Shown here in pieces: positions 38,338 through 46,300 of a stretch of 64,000 nt of DNA. The first letter of the stretch is position 1. Each line of letters starts with the position of its first letter. A model generated the notes under the pieces. The model saw only the letters and a program-made list of their open reading frames with translations. It did no database searches and was not told the origin of the DNA. The stretch lies in the NCBI RefSeq assembly GCF_014898815.1, contig NW_026515546.1, positions 723,501 to 787,500 of the forward strand, written 5' to 3'. The stretch comes from Panonychus citri. Lineage: Eukaryota; Arthropoda; Arachnida; Trombidiformes; Tetranychidae. The translations under genes were made by a program, and so were the position numbers.

Positions 38338-38843
38338 CTCATCTGCTCTCTTTCATGAAAGAATGTGCTCATTTTTCATGGGGATAAATGCTGGAAACAG
38401 ATTCTTTCAGATTTCAACTGAGATAGAATTGAAAATGTTACAATTTGCATCACTTTTTTACTTTATTCTGATGCCAAGGTGGAAAATAAATCACCGTAAA
38501 TAATATCATAATGATCGCCATATATTGAACACTATTATTAAATTATCCAATAGAATATCGGTTATTATCAGTCAATATTATTAAATCTTCTTCTTAAGTT
38601 CACGAACTTTATGCAAATAAACATATTCGATAGATGAATCCATATTTTCCAATTGAATTTCTAACCTTATATGTAAACCATTTTTTCCTCTCATTTTTCA
38701 CCAACAGGACTTTACCTATTCCTCGGCGGGATTGTACCTCAGCTCCGCTCTACATGGCCTGGTTAGAGATGTTGACCCAAAATATGCCACCGTTTATATT
38801 GGTTCGTGGTAATCAGACCAACGTGTTAACCTTTTACTGTTGA
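6212..38843 (+). CDS. SLC12-family Na-dependent cation-chloride cotransporter (NKCC/NCC type), 3' part, 7 exons
   Basis: Plasma-membrane symporter expected to move Na+ and/or K+ with Cl-. Exons: 6212-7507, 9274-9386, 10868-11272, 36386-36472, 37422-37542, 37892-37959, 38708-38843. Phases agree throughout and give 741 codons plus TGA. The first exon encodes the second half of the membrane domain, including SGDLRDP...AIPKGT and ASLSSALG. The adjacent serines in the latter correspond to Na+-site serines of NKCC/NCC and are absent from K-Cl cotransporters. Later exons encode the cytosolic C-terminal domain (VNWG, EEHVKNYRP, TIDIWWLYDTGG, LYMAWLE, LVRGNQTNVLTFYC). An extracellular loop between two membrane segments has an N-I-T glycosylation sequon. 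N-terminal exons lie outside the window. Which paralogue it is, and so the exact ion stoichiometry, cannot be decided. Element A lies in the intron after exon 3, in the same orientation. Confidence 0.93.
9274..9386 (+). CDS. SLC12 exon b
   Basis: Acceptor TTTACCTTTACAG, donor GTAAGT. It encodes TVGLGKLSPNIVMMGYKSNW and the start of the following helix, the family's GLGxLxPNxxxxGxxxxW motif. Entry phase 0, exit phase 2. Confidence 0.92.
10868..11272 (+). CDS. SLC12 exon c
   Basis: The acceptor is a T-rich stretch ending CATAG at 10867; the donor GTAAGA starts at 11273. The first T completes a His codon from exon b. The exon encodes AICRVQEGFDFSE and GTIDIWWLYDTGGIALLLAWLL, the conserved WW-containing strand of SLC12 C-terminal domains. 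Exit phase 2. The next intron is 25,113 bp and holds element A. Confidence 0.92.
14782..14785 (+). repeat. Element A target-site duplication, left copy (ATAT)
   Basis: ATAT directly precedes the TG of the left LTR and recurs at 26493-26496. An A on both sides makes a 5-bp reading (AATAT) possible if the LTR ends one base earlier. Confidence 0.85.
14786..15798 (+). repeat. Element A 5' LTR (1,013 bp)
   Basis: It starts TGAAGGG and ends CCCCCACA, and is nearly identical to 25487-26492. An AATAAA inside TTTTAATAAATATAAT, near 15560, could be the poly(A) signal. The T/C difference is near 15779 against the same place in the 3' copy. Confidence 0.96.
15802..15819 (+). other. Element A primer-binding site
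   Basis: TGGCGACCCAGGCAGGAT starts three bases after the LTR and begins with the complement of tRNA CCA. Its complement reads like a T-arm and acceptor stem ending GGGTCG-CCA, resembling some animal tRNA-Arg ends. The tRNA identity is an inference. Element B has the same site with one difference. Confidence 0.75.
15935..25489 (+). CDS. Element A single polyprotein: Gag-PR-RT-RH-IN plus hydrophobic region, RING-like finger and exonuclease-like domain
   Basis: The open frame begins at 15905; the ATG at 15935 (residue 11, MPPKKRPGRK) parallels element B's start and is preferred. By residue from 15905: Gag with a SAM-like N-terminal part; knuckle C447-x2-C450-x5-H456-x4-C461; protease DTG at 582; RT with YFDD 1002-1005; RNase H about 1145-1280; integrase zinc region from 1431 and D1503, D1561, E1597 (D-x57-D-x35-E), then a GPY/F-like module. 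After integrase come a hydrophobic stretch about 2030-2105, an internal Met at 2128 (22286), RING-like cysteines 2403-2456, a second finger 2484-2509, a DEDDh-exonuclease-like fold about 2788-2956, a Ser-rich run and a Pro-rich tail. The exonuclease retains His2934, but its D-x-E and other Asp positions are replaced. The stop TGA is the first three bases of the 3' LTR. One uninterrupted frame over all of this is unusual. Confidence 0.92.
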   Translation: MPPKKRPGRKAKSTLVISPIDDQHQPTVSDETVHTSPQVQQPRVSRSQSPIATTPVSGRTRNRRNQLIPMEEKFLKDLEPSEMIYLFEIWNSTIPLPSLAKKRLVEIVKTHLLLLGEQLNSDEILDLPVGDLKDQAIPEWILDFRTNGIPENEIQTFIKTVGCEEESIIKISYSELFSLPLALGSLNKIKTLLNTYGAHLIEPSPSQSSSHPPIPMESQLTASALIEIVKQLKADPVIPEFNKGEDQFQWLTKTRDRLAKENVDDNTRLRLLQKAMAHEMKSAAVELDSITNYQEYVSTLFDKLRTPESQYSADFELQHCRYNPEDHPEKFFSDMKRLVAKSLGDVNDRVYLSLVLQHIPKYIRDEIYNLGINDDKTRIFNFLTKKHFDFKVNQKQKEKAKTSKPYDKTKGNQNYKTSQPYSKDKSSSQQSRNSKYCNYCKKDGDHTIDQCNRLAARRKQLNLPPYQPRTSSNPNQNQNQNSNVPAITNFSTNLTTIPTNQPSSLQENAPIFVPREPIQSALRVPDVSFATSPSVTQLTSLCDASVIHMPQIKLKLCLPNKELVREGKVLLDTGASTCVIDASLAKELQVHTIPFNRYLKGICANLIDCQGFAFAIVKHNQMEESRVIKIQVCKNFEPTFLLGNAFMHVYYMKIISDGDRFTITCKEQPNSIEYDDAEFYFRFCTPTETSHIIESTIKVTGNSSSDYILDESYPYSRSHSNSFEKVQLNNLINPHSEINPLFNININNNPPLVTFKPFPENSLIATCAVVSEKEFIETQQSPLIKKLKEKINPNLTQNQQNELLQLLDLYRDVFSKHKHDLGFVPSTLCPVTINLENQSVPYQKPYSCAINRREAFKEIINDMLAHDLIEPSDAPGGSPSILVPRSDGSHRMVIDYRLLNRLTKVPQYPMPRIDDCLEVVRGGNYFNMFDLAQGYHQIEIPPSEREKTVFVTPDGKYQYKRLPMGLSGAPFIFQKFMNKVLEGLQYIHCIGYFDDIPVVGKTFPDLLENTKKVLDRLRQYNLKVKPEKCQFGATEIILLGHLVSGDGIRPDPKKVQALINLPYPKSVRELQSILGCYNYFSRYIPNYSNLAAPLYRLISKERKFKILPADKAALDKLKQSLLNTTLLVHYNPNLRRKISVDASDVAVGGILLQEDDKSENYNPDSPIEDVKDWLPISFFSQKLLKHQIHYSTSEKELLAILVGIYKYNHYLDNTHFLIETDHHALCQLTKTNFKNSRLQRWSIMLSSYDFKVIYRQGSTHPPDCFSRYQSEWDHRKVIDPEEEFLDKIFLTEYIIDHEDNRYYDIGLNIINLSFESPLFDFEQVKEPPQFLYTISTEESTLHPHHQSKNSNSEFLLWKEKIRLHQKENPDIQSIIIQLENPNSIASKRYTLKNGLLYRKDTRTPFGSRLVIDPIILKEIFHHEHESPLGGHFATEKTYLNIARRFWCKYLYEEIKKLCDSCITCNLSKPTNVIYVDPSAKPIPNEIFDRFELDVQGPITIGNSKKYILVLVDILSRHVFAKLTNNQTATTVINFLTPIFQIFGYPKYIQTDQGSNFLSEKVHAFFKLNAIIHDISNPYHPQSQGIVERCNRTIAERLRTYVCENGTKNLKLALQASLYAINSSVHKITRFSPYFLVFGREPNKPLDNYLSFNHISPITVTQARKLTIARLKAQQLYQINRTKLLHPQSPYKIGDFVLVKNESHDPSISKKLRNKYHGPHLVTGIKKGSLLLLELDDLGLFTSNVSNTKLYRGEITSEMRSLKDNHFNADSYLDSDDFDSIELKRIADNHLKEISQLENFDESIHEPIPSNQYKNLSPDHSNDFNSELESHSLNNHIKTFNSSVNQFPKSHQQIEKIISNESVSDFSTHFHTNNHHDQQVISPTNKRKYRTSDQMISKQTNLILDNQNKPFTRNQSKQKHIYLLYYFQSIDLDDFHPNRFDHYNDFNIDSKLRKFNCSNLLLKQYFNPTIKQSQLVTFNCSDIGVTVANSIDPPTSFVSFRQLNLWLLSYINLCDFDRSTIKFNFLLISVFLISDYLVIFHFFLPDKFIYLNFFLTLCVLNAFCYQFEIKSIYFLWFLKSTVTLSSFAFFCLISFNHPSFSLINLNISHHHLISNAFPMDKSNIPEIPLISFSPELQSTTSISVTAQQSSSPKSPLFKFPSSIPLGVNPESSSLTTIIEVVKDRKEKETRSENFYQSLVESSSDSESESIIYAPVRSGQSSNKISSKSTTPENTNSSLKRSTSTNFVRSPSPLSKQRKINMENSGKIVTGINPETSSTSKPQTSSIKKFPERYLKPSEYPLEKYEFPAPLPLATPPKHCSLEQFLKIKEIVQKKYDSFSNIYYKYEKMIREKLYLNLYQDDSIYSVPLPKIPKGISKSSVNHEELNSFINEIRCYFCEQIALLPVECSTCLHWYCINCVNFTQELIKILQLVPAHHHANFICLFPHCIKTFAALDDYPVFSRISHSENYVKYRNCKFTCRYTLCAQQFSPGLLHEHESRCRLGLLREEVDLDSIEIFRKGSSMKELAESAPKRLMNFIPPHVRCAPQPQITYSTHELYSNQKFELYACLLLNKEKNPNDPFLAPQIIRSQTNLKLGFWTTFLKAKDPSLPLAEEEEHVQSLGFPPVNPYPIVQSRPRTIKWSSVPKYLIEDSEEWLKASEGEYRYDLPRAPVKTASEAGGRVNPFIKINPIERLSTEDQEELRKSITSWFPISLRDFNEKDVVPTCKDPVKISYRNNRRMKATQIFNDVSQIQLEELKEEHQKLIAENTQLHPDAKNTYAVHAAYVRISRINREGNRVIGPHPVWIVIVDGNCEVVYETLVNYPAVNYMDTKYHGLKFEDIKFAKPFSSVRDQVIIYLAAAKQIIGAGLITFLQSIELSPAEIDFLRPKLRDMTIYLSPYRTSAASLSLVSFLVFSGFTIRATAHSPAVEAITAMRLYMAFWQNIETKVKSTKFGIHNRSLKHYVRNPRVSRLHEIFSNLVEQKKRSWPANWSYYHHHETIPEYSEFSCVTPAASFPATPFPSPSKSTSSSTSSSSSSSSSTSSSSSTTSSSSTSSSSESKQSGKLSHSSSKSSLCSNPPVVDANPQPELLDRSPETNSSPHDDFIPVPDLPSPQLSTISDPPTQPSSSQETQPPSEISSSQVRPDLQYPTDWPNPPDPSDFEDPNPEDVPSQALMGCLNQNLGD
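21690..22285 (+). other. Element A stop-free hydrophobic spacer between integrase and RING-like module
   Basis: This AT-rich segment stays open and reads as mostly Phe/Leu/Ile/Asn, with three or four stretches long enough to cross a membrane (about 22000-22230). It holds a good-looking 3' splice site, CTTTATTATTTTCAG, ending at 21715. It could be a membrane domain, or an untranslated spacer before an internal start at ATG 22286. Both are inferences. Confidence 0.5.
25475..25486 (+). other. Element A polypurine-tract candidate
   Basis: AACTTGGGGGAC lies directly before the 3' LTR, where the plus-strand primer is expected. It is G-rich but interrupted by pyrimidines, so it is not a perfect purine tract. 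Confidence 0.5.
25487..26492 (+). repeat. Element A 3' LTR (1,006 bp)
   Basis: Same termini as the 5' copy (TGAAGGG ... CCCCCACA). Its first three bases also serve as the polyprotein stop codon. Confidence 0.96.
26493..26496 (+). repeat. Element A target-site duplication, right copy (ATAT)
   Basis: ATAT follows the 3' LTR directly and matches 14782-14785. Confidence 0.85.
36386..36472 (+). CDS. SLC12 exon d
   Basis: The acceptor is CATCTCTTCCCATAG. This start gives LTALLLKFRIPFANVTVLSDV, which aligns with the conserved LLSKFRIDF-type segment; a later AG at 36411-36412 would drop it. The donor is AG|GTAAGT. Entry and exit are both phase 2. Confidence 0.88.
37422..37542 (+). CDS. SLC12 exon e
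   Basis: Acceptor GGTGAATTCAG, donor GTAAGA. It encodes KMQFRNLIEDWMEIGN and a basic tail ending TLKDL, matching the region before the TYRQIRLNELL-type motif. Entry phase 2, exit phase 0. The acceptor's pyrimidine tract is weak but the frame fits both neighbours. Confidence 0.85.
37892..37959 (+). CDS. SLC12 exon f
   Basis: Acceptor TTTTCTACCACAG, donor GTAAGT. It encodes TNRHIRLRELLLEYSQDASMIF, the family's conserved IRLNELLxEHSxxAxxIxM segment. Exit phase 2. Confidence 0.9.
38290..38334 (+). repeat. (CT)n microsatellite, about 45 bp
   Basis: Uninterrupted CT dinucleotides inside the intron before the last SLC12 exon. Confidence 0.95.
38708..38843 (+). CDS. SLC12 terminal exon
   Basis: Acceptor TCACCAACAG. 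It encodes MTLPIPRRDCTSAPLYMAWLEMLTQ..., then PPFILVRGNQTNVLTFYC and TGA at 38841-38843. The end matches the standard C-terminus of NKCC/NCC proteins, so the gene ends here. A possible poly(A) signal AATAAA is at 39444-39449. Confidence 0.92.
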
Positions 38844-39826
38844 AAAAATTGTTCTCCATCATTTAGAACTCGAACAATTTTCAATCCTAATCAATCATCA
38901 TGAATTGAAATCGCTGAATGATTATCATGATCACCATTATTATTTACCTTTCATCATCATTAGTTTATTATTATTATTCTTATTATTATTATCTTTTAAT
39001 TGCTTCCATCCAAAGAGCATAAACATTTTCCATTAGAATCAATTTTCTTTAGCAATTAACTTTGCATTTTTTTCTTCTCTCATTTTTTTGGCTAAATTGT
39101 TTAGATTTTTGCTCTTTTCTTTTCGTTTCTCAATCAACTATTAATTATTTCAATAGATAATTTTGATTAATCGTCTTAATTGTTGCCACTTCTCAGTTGA
39201 TGATTTTCAATCAACACTTCATGTTATATATATAAACCATTTCATTCATTATCATCCTTCATCATTATCCTAAATTGACACAATCAATTAACTATTATCA
39301 ACTTATATAAAAGTCTCTCTCTATATATAATTAATTGATAACGAAATTCAATTCCCTCGAAAAAAAGTATTTTGTAAAATTGACTCTTAAACAATCAAAA
39401 CCACAATTTAAAATTTCATTTCTTATCAATTGAAATTACGAAAAATAAATGATACCAAAACGTTTTATTCAAGAATCAATTTCGTCTCTTTTATTATTAT
39501 ATTTTGCACCTCGAATAACTTGTTGACTTGTTCGTAAGTCTTGGGAAAAGTTCACAAAAGTTTTCGAGAAATCTTTCTTTCCAAAACTCTTAATGACATC
39601 TATTGATATTCTTAACAACTTTCCACTCAACACTATTACGATAGCAATGGAAACTATCCAGGAACTTATTCCATTAATTAGTTACTCACAAATCATTCAA
39701 AATCTTTATTGTCAAGAAAATTTTCCATTACATTGTCTTGATAACAATTAGAATTCACTCCAATCATTATATTGAACCAACAAGCATCGAGTTTCCAAAT
39801 CTCGCGGAATTTGTCAAATTCAATTC

Positions 39827-39895
39827 GTGCCACTAGTTGGCAGCACTTTGTCGATTCGAAAAATTTTCGTTCATATTTCCATCGCCATCTAGTAT
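39827..39895. promoter_or_regulatory. Pair of CTCF-like motifs in opposite orientation
   Basis: GTGCCACTAGTTGGCAGCAC at 39827-39846 fits the CTCF core (CCASYAGRKGGCRS) at all but one core position. CGCCATCTAGTAT at 39883-39895 is the reverse complement of a second match, ACTAGATGGCG. About 36 bp separate the two. CTCF occurs in many arthropods and such pairs often mark domain borders; binding here is an inference. Confidence 0.4.
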
Positions 39896-40742
39896 CAGTT
39901 GTGTGCACGAAGTACAAGCTACGAAATTTGAAGTATCCAAAGAAAAGTCAATTGTGCTTAGTGAGTAACAATTAGTTAATTATTTGAAAATAAACATTTG
40001 AATTTATATTTTTCAACTGATATTTGAATGTCTAAAAAGTTAGCATGAAGTCTCATGCTATGGAAGCTAATATGAAGACAATTACAAGAGAGAGAAGAAA
40101 AGTTTTTAAAGTTTTTTCGTTTCAAACAATTATCCAAATGAGACTTGAATGAAACCAAGAAATTAAAGAAAAGTGAAAATTGTGGACTCATGTTGTGGGT
40201 TGACGTTTTTCATGAATGACCGACCAACCATTAATTCAGTGATTTAAAAGCTAATAACAACAAGAAAAAGTGATGTACAAGCAAAAGCGAGTGAGAGAGG
40301 GAGACAAAGATTAACAAAGTATAAAATCATAAAGATGATGATTAAATCCAATTTCATCTTTGATTAAAACCACCTTACCTTTGCATCTTTCATCTTAATC
40401 ATCATCATCATCATCATTATCATCATCAACAACAGCATTAATACCGTCCCTTGGTTCAACTTTCATTTTCTTCCTCTTCAACCACCATTTTTTTTCCTCC
40501 TCACATCTTTTTTGAATCTTCTTTCTCCATCATCATTACCACTACCTCCTCCTCCTCCTTTTCATCCTCATCCTCTCCTCCCCTGAGGCTGATTTCTAGG
40601 GTCTCCCTTGACTTGACAAGAAATTATCAACTTCCGCTCCTTTCTACCTTCATATATGTATTAGTTAATTTATCTTTTGTCTTCATCATGAATAGACCTG
40701 TTTAACCATCAAACCAACCGTGGTTGTCGCTTCAATTGTAAT

Positions 40743-40745
<3 letters not shown>

Positions 40746-40806
<61 letters not shown>
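40746..40806 (+). repeat. (AG)n microsatellite, about 61 bp
   Basis: Uninterrupted AG dinucleotides, the longest simple repeat in the window. Confidence 0.95.
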
Positions 40807-40808
<2 letters not shown>

Positions 40809-42335
40809 ACATTGGAAGATTTAATCATCGTCTTCCAAAATCAACGAGGTGTAGGACCAACGAGAGAGGGAAGATGAACGAAAAGAAAATGTCTGTAAAC
40901 TTCCGTTGAGAATTATATTTGAAAAGGAAAATCTATCATCATCATCCTCATCATCATAAGAAAAGGAACTAGATTAAAAAAAGATGATGAAGATTAATAA
41001 GAAAGAAAAGAATTGAAAAATATAAGAGAAAGAAGATAAATAAACAAACATGATGACAATTACGAGGAAAACAATCAACGGACATTTGGTCAATTACATT
41101 GTGATTAAATAATAGCACAATTGTTACAAATCTAATCTAAATCTTGCTTGAGGTTAGAATCATGTTAATCTAGTTCATTCATTTGTAGGCAATTGTATTA
41201 GGAAAATGTTCACCAATCAATTCAATTTTCTAATAACAGTTTTGTATAATAACAAATAGAAGGGAAAAAAATATTATTCAACTTCAAATTCGAGGTGAAA
41301 ACTTTCCAACTAATATAATATTCAATTCTAATCCAATGGTAAATATTGACATAAGCACAACATCAACAATCCAATGTATCCAATAAGTATAATAATAAAG
41401 TCTATTCATGAATAATAACATTTAAAACTTTTTTTTTCTCTCCATCCTCCTCTCAATTTTTACCTTTTGTTACATTAGAACTTGAAATTTACATATTCGA
41501 GGAAAAAAGTTTTCATTTCATTTTCTTTCCATTGATACAAATTGTTCAACTGAAAACTACTTTTTTCCTTCAACTCAATTAGTTCTAATTTAGTTCTAAT
41601 TGTAAACACTCACATTAAAGTAATTGGACTAATGTGGTTGCAAAGTTTTCTTCCCGAATTCATTTATCATTGAAGATGAAATCTATCGGTGAATGTTATC
41701 CATGTGTAAGTCAAACAGCAATTAACTAATCAACCTGATTCTCTCTCTCTCTCTCTATCTCTTATGATTAGTTAATTGTTACACAGGGAAAAAAATTTGA
41801 TTGTTTCTCCATTTTGGATCCATTAATTTGTACGTGCGTGTCAAAGGTAAAACTTATAATTGTTTGTTGTGATATGTAAAGGAAAATGATGAAATAAAAA
41901 AAAAACAAGGCCTCATGAGAGGATGAGGATGCTCACGAAATTTAGTCTTCATCAACTTCATCTTAATCAACATATGTAATTTACAAATCAAGTTAATATC
42001 CGGTGAGACTAATTTTGAGGTCCAATCACTTGGTCACTTCCGTTAAGATTAACAATATAATCGAGGGGATAATTTTACAAACTGGACAGGGAATGGTCAA
42101 CTTGTAATAGTAATAATAACAACTGTCTTTTCATTAATGTTTTCATAGCCTTAGGGTAAAATATTGATCCAAGTATTAGATGTTTAAATTACTCTGTTAT
42201 TGAGATTTTCTCATTTCTCTTTGATTAATTGAAAGGAAAATGGTCAATTGAAGGATAACGTGTCTTTTATTAAATTGACCATTACAAAAGTTTTACTATT
42301 TACCTTTTGTACATGATAATCAACAACAATCAAGG

Positions 42336-42528
42336 TAAATTTTGGTGTGTTTTCTCCCTCAACTGTTAACCTCATATTTACCCTCAACTAACTAACCTCA
42401 GTTCTTTGTTTACTAACCCTTTAAGTTTTCAATAAAAATAATTAAGTGCTAATTAAAAACTACCTCTACCTTAGCAATTAGTTCATCCTTTCTCGGAATT
42501 CCCTGGTAGGGTTGTACCTCGTACATAC
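42336..42528 (+). repeat. Element C 5' LTR, truncated left part
   Basis: Matches 62723-62915 of the 3' LTR base for base by eye. The first 200 bp of the LTR, with the TATA-like box, are missing. The LTR continues at 52578-52586 after element B. Confidence 0.9.
42525..42528 (+). repeat. Element B target-site duplication, left copy (ATAC)
   Basis: ATAC precedes element B and recurs at 52574-52577. Removing B and one ATAC restores exactly the sequence of the 3' LTR of element C around 62912-62924. Confidence 0.95.
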
Positions 42529-43267
42529 TGTAAGGGTGAGAAATAATCTCCTCAACTCTTCTTGATGATTCTCATGAATCTCTTTGGAACTCGAATTCCC
42601 TTTTCGTTTCTTTTAAATTTTCATTAATTTCTTTCAAAAGTTAATTTGCTCTTTTAATTGTCATTTTAGTAAGAGACAAATTTTCTCTTTCTTTTATCTT
42701 CTTTTTAATCTTATCATTAATTGTATTAATAAGCCAAAAGGTTAGATTATTACTAATACCTGTAATAATGCTTTCTAAAGCTAAACGGTTATGATTAACC
42801 TCATTGGTAATTTGATTAACCTTTATTAGTTAATCTATACGTCTCGAGACAAGAAGATAATCTTCTGTTTCCATCAATGGCGTCTTCAAGCTTATTAAGT
42901 CTCCCTAAAAATTTTGATTACTTTGTTTAATTATCTTATCAAAAATATTAAGTTTAATCTGAACTCTCAAGTTGTTAAGTTGAGATTTTCATCAATATTG
43001 TTCTTGTTCAACTCTAGTTGAATTTTAATATTGTTTTCAATAAACTTCATGATTACTTCAGTAATTCTTTGTATCTCTACAATTCTGATTTTCTACATTT
43101 AATTGTTGATAACTCGAGTTATTTGAGTGAGAGATCCTGTATCCGAACCCTTAAGATTAGAGAAAGGCTAATCGCAATCTCTGGTTTATTACCAATTCTC
43201 TATCCTCTTGGATAATCTTCGTTAGTTCCGTCTAACATTTCGAGAATTCCATTTCTCATTCCTTTCA
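42529..43267 (+). repeat. Element B 5' LTR (739 bp)
   Basis: Starts TGTAAGGGTGAG and ends CCTTTCA. An AATAAA is present near 43037-43042. It pairs with 51839-52573. Confidence 0.96.
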
Positions 43268-43269
43268 TC

Positions 43270-43287
43270 TGGCGACCTAGGCAGGAT
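43270..43287 (+). other. Element B primer-binding site
   Basis: TGGCGACCTAGGCAGGAT, two bases after the LTR, differs from element A's site at one position. Confidence 0.75.
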
Positions 43288-43340
43288 CTCTTAACTCTTC
43301 CTTCTTACTTGTGTTCTATTCTTTGTGAATTATAATCAAC

Positions 43341-46300
43341 ATGCCTAAAGGTGTACGAAAATCTCCCACCGTAGAGAATCTTCTCGAAAAGATTGATCTT
43401 CCTCAAATGAAGACTCATCTCAATCAATGGAAAGTTTCCGCTCCAACGGATAATCTTGCTACAAAACGGTTTGTAGAATCTATCCAAACATTTTATCTTC
43501 TTAATGGTGACGAAATCGATGACATCGATGTTTACAACCTTCCTGAAGAAGAATTCGGAAGTATTACTTTCCCTGAATGGATCAAAACACTCCGTTCATC
43601 TGGTTTGAATGAATCTGAACTCCATAGACTCTTATCTTCTGTTCGTGATTTTGAAACTCTTGTGTCACTTACTACTGACGAATTCAACGCCTTGGAATTA
43701 CCTCTTGGTACTATGAAAAAGGTTCATAAATTCATCGTCGACAATGGTGGTAATAGTGAATTTGTTCCCGTTACACGACCTCTTGGCCCTATGGACGATT
43801 CGTCTTCTCTCATTCATCCTCCTTCTGATTTGGTTTCAAGTCTAAATTTCATCGCTGAGAAAATGGCTTCTTCTTCCAAATCCCATATTCCAGATCCTGT
43901 TGTTCCTCCATTCAAGAAAGGAGATAAAATGAAGGACTGGGTCCGATTCACTGTGAATCGATTGAAACTTGAACCCGTTGACGACAACACTCGTCTTCGA
44001 TGTTTTAAAAAGGCTCTAGCTCATGAAATCTTCGATTTACTTGAGTCTCTCGGTAACATTAGTGAATATCAAGACTACCTCGAAGCTGTTAACCTTAAAT
44101 TGGATATTCCTTCTTTATCCGCCGGTGCAGATTATGCTCTTGACTCGTGTCGTTACCAATTCAAAGAACCTCCTGCTACTTTTATCACCAACCTTAAAAC
44201 ATTGGTTCGTGACTCTCTTGGTGAACTTCCAACTAAAGCCTGGCTCCACCAAATTCTATCACATATCCCTTACGATATCAAACGTGAAATTTATAAGACT
44301 GGTGCCCAGAAATCGGAAGAATCGATTCTTGATCATCTTTACCGTATCTACTATGATAAGCAAAAATCTAATGATACTTCTAAGTACCAACGTGATCAAC
44401 GTCATCCTCGATCCAAGTCCAAAGAAAATCCTTTATCAGATAAAGATAAAACTGGTAAATTCTGTCGCTACTGTAAAGGTACCGACCATGAAATCCAAGA
44501 TTGCCCTAAAAGAAAGGCAAAAGATGCTCTCAGAGGAACTTCATCTCGTAATGTTTCTCATTCTACTGATTCTAATCAGTCTGCTGTCGCTAAATTAACT
44601 TTCTCTTCTGGCGAAGAAGTTAAATGTGCTGATGCTGCTCGTGTTGATGGATTTGCGTTCATCGTTTCTGAAGAAAATCTTAAAGTTCCAACCATCACTC
44701 GTGTAGGTGATTGGGATATGTCGAGTACTGCCCTTGTTACACTTAACTGTTATTCCCCTTCTCGAGAAAAAATCAAGACAATTAAAGTCCTTGTAGACAC
44801 TGGTGCTAATTGTGCTGTGATTGATTATGATTTAGCTTTAAAACTTGGTGTTGACATCGTTAAATGTGACACCCCAATTCGTGGCATCGCTGCTGATGTC
44901 CAATCGCTTGGAATAGCCTACGCTGCTGTTAAGCATGACAAAATGAACGATACTCGTTTAATTAAGCTTCATGTTGTTCGAGACTTCGAACCCGTTTTTC
45001 TTCTTAGTAATGTGTTCCTACACTTATACTTTATGCTTCTAAGCTCGGATGGCATCACCTTAAAGTCTTATGTTCGTGAAACAATCGATGGAAAACTTTA
45101 CGAACCCGAGTTTAAATTTCGATTTTGTACCAACGCGGAACAAAAGAAACTCATTAATGATTCTCCATTTTATCATTATTCTGCCAATCCTCAAATCATG
45201 GAAAACCGTCCCATGGATTCATTTTGTAAGCAACTAACTTTGCTTCCTGCTGAAATTGAAACTCGAGATCATCGAATTTGCAAAATGCAATCGCTCGAGC
45301 CAAATGAACTTCACTTCAATCATGAAATTCTGTATGGAACAGATAATGAGATTGATATTGTTCATGATTTTGAAAATGTAAAACTCGATTACATTCCTGT
45401 TGAAAATATTGTTCTTACAACTAACGAACCTGATGAGTTTTTGGTAAAACTCAAATCTCGGATCAATCCCGAATTATCGTTAGAACGACAAAATGAATTA
45501 ATTTCACTCATGTGTGAATTCAAATCGGTCTTTAGTCAAAATAAAAAAGACCTTGGTTTCGTTTCATCCGAAATCTGTCCTGTTGTCATTGACATTGGAG
45601 ACAATGTCATTCCATACCAAAAGCCTTACGCTTGTACCATCGGGAAAAGAAAAGCTTTCGCCCAAGTTATACAAGATCTCATCGATGCTGATATTATCGA
45701 ACCATCTACCGCTGAAGGTGGATCTCCTGCACTTTTGGTACCACGAGCTGATAAAACTTTTCGTCTCGTGACTGATTTTCGAAATCTTAATCGGATAACC
45801 CGAATTCCTTCGTATCCAATGCCAAGAATTAATGACTGTCTCGAAACAGTTAGAGGAGGCAAATACTTTAACATGTTCGACCTCGCTCAGGGTTACCATC
45901 AGATCGAGTTACCTCGAGGTGAGCGTGAAAAGACTGTATTTGTCACTCCAGACGGTAAATTCCAGTATAAACGTTTACCAATGGGTTTATCTGGTGCTCC
46001 ATTTCTATTTCAGAAATTAATCAACACCGTCCTCAAAGACCTTCAATATGTCGATTGCCTCGGTTACTTCGACGACGTTCCCGTTATTGGAAAAAGTTGG
46101 GAACAACTAATGGATACTACTCGAATAGTTTTGGAAAGATTCCAACAATTCAACCTCAAGGTAAAACTTGAAAAATGCAAATTTGGTTTTACGGAGATCG
46201 TTCTCCTCGGTCATCTAGTTAACGGTGAAGGAATTAAACCCGATCCGAAAAAGGTATTGAGCTTAAAAAGACTACCTTATCCACGGAATGTCAGAGAACT

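Larger units (their letters stand above)
38844..42335. other. Intergenic region downstream of SLC12
   Basis: It holds the likely 3' UTR, a CTCF-like motif pair at 39827-39895 and a long GA microsatellite at 40746-40806. Open frames around 39690-39975 on both strands overlap the motif pair but show no known domain. Nothing else is supported. Confidence 0.65.

Noticed and set aside
39693..39975. Overlapping open frames on both strands downstream of SLC12
   Set aside because: No domain, no splice sites of note, and they coincide with the CTCF-like motifs; not called as genes.
40451..40705. Ser/Phe-rich open frame
   Set aside because: Composition follows TCC/TTC repeats; no start or domain support.
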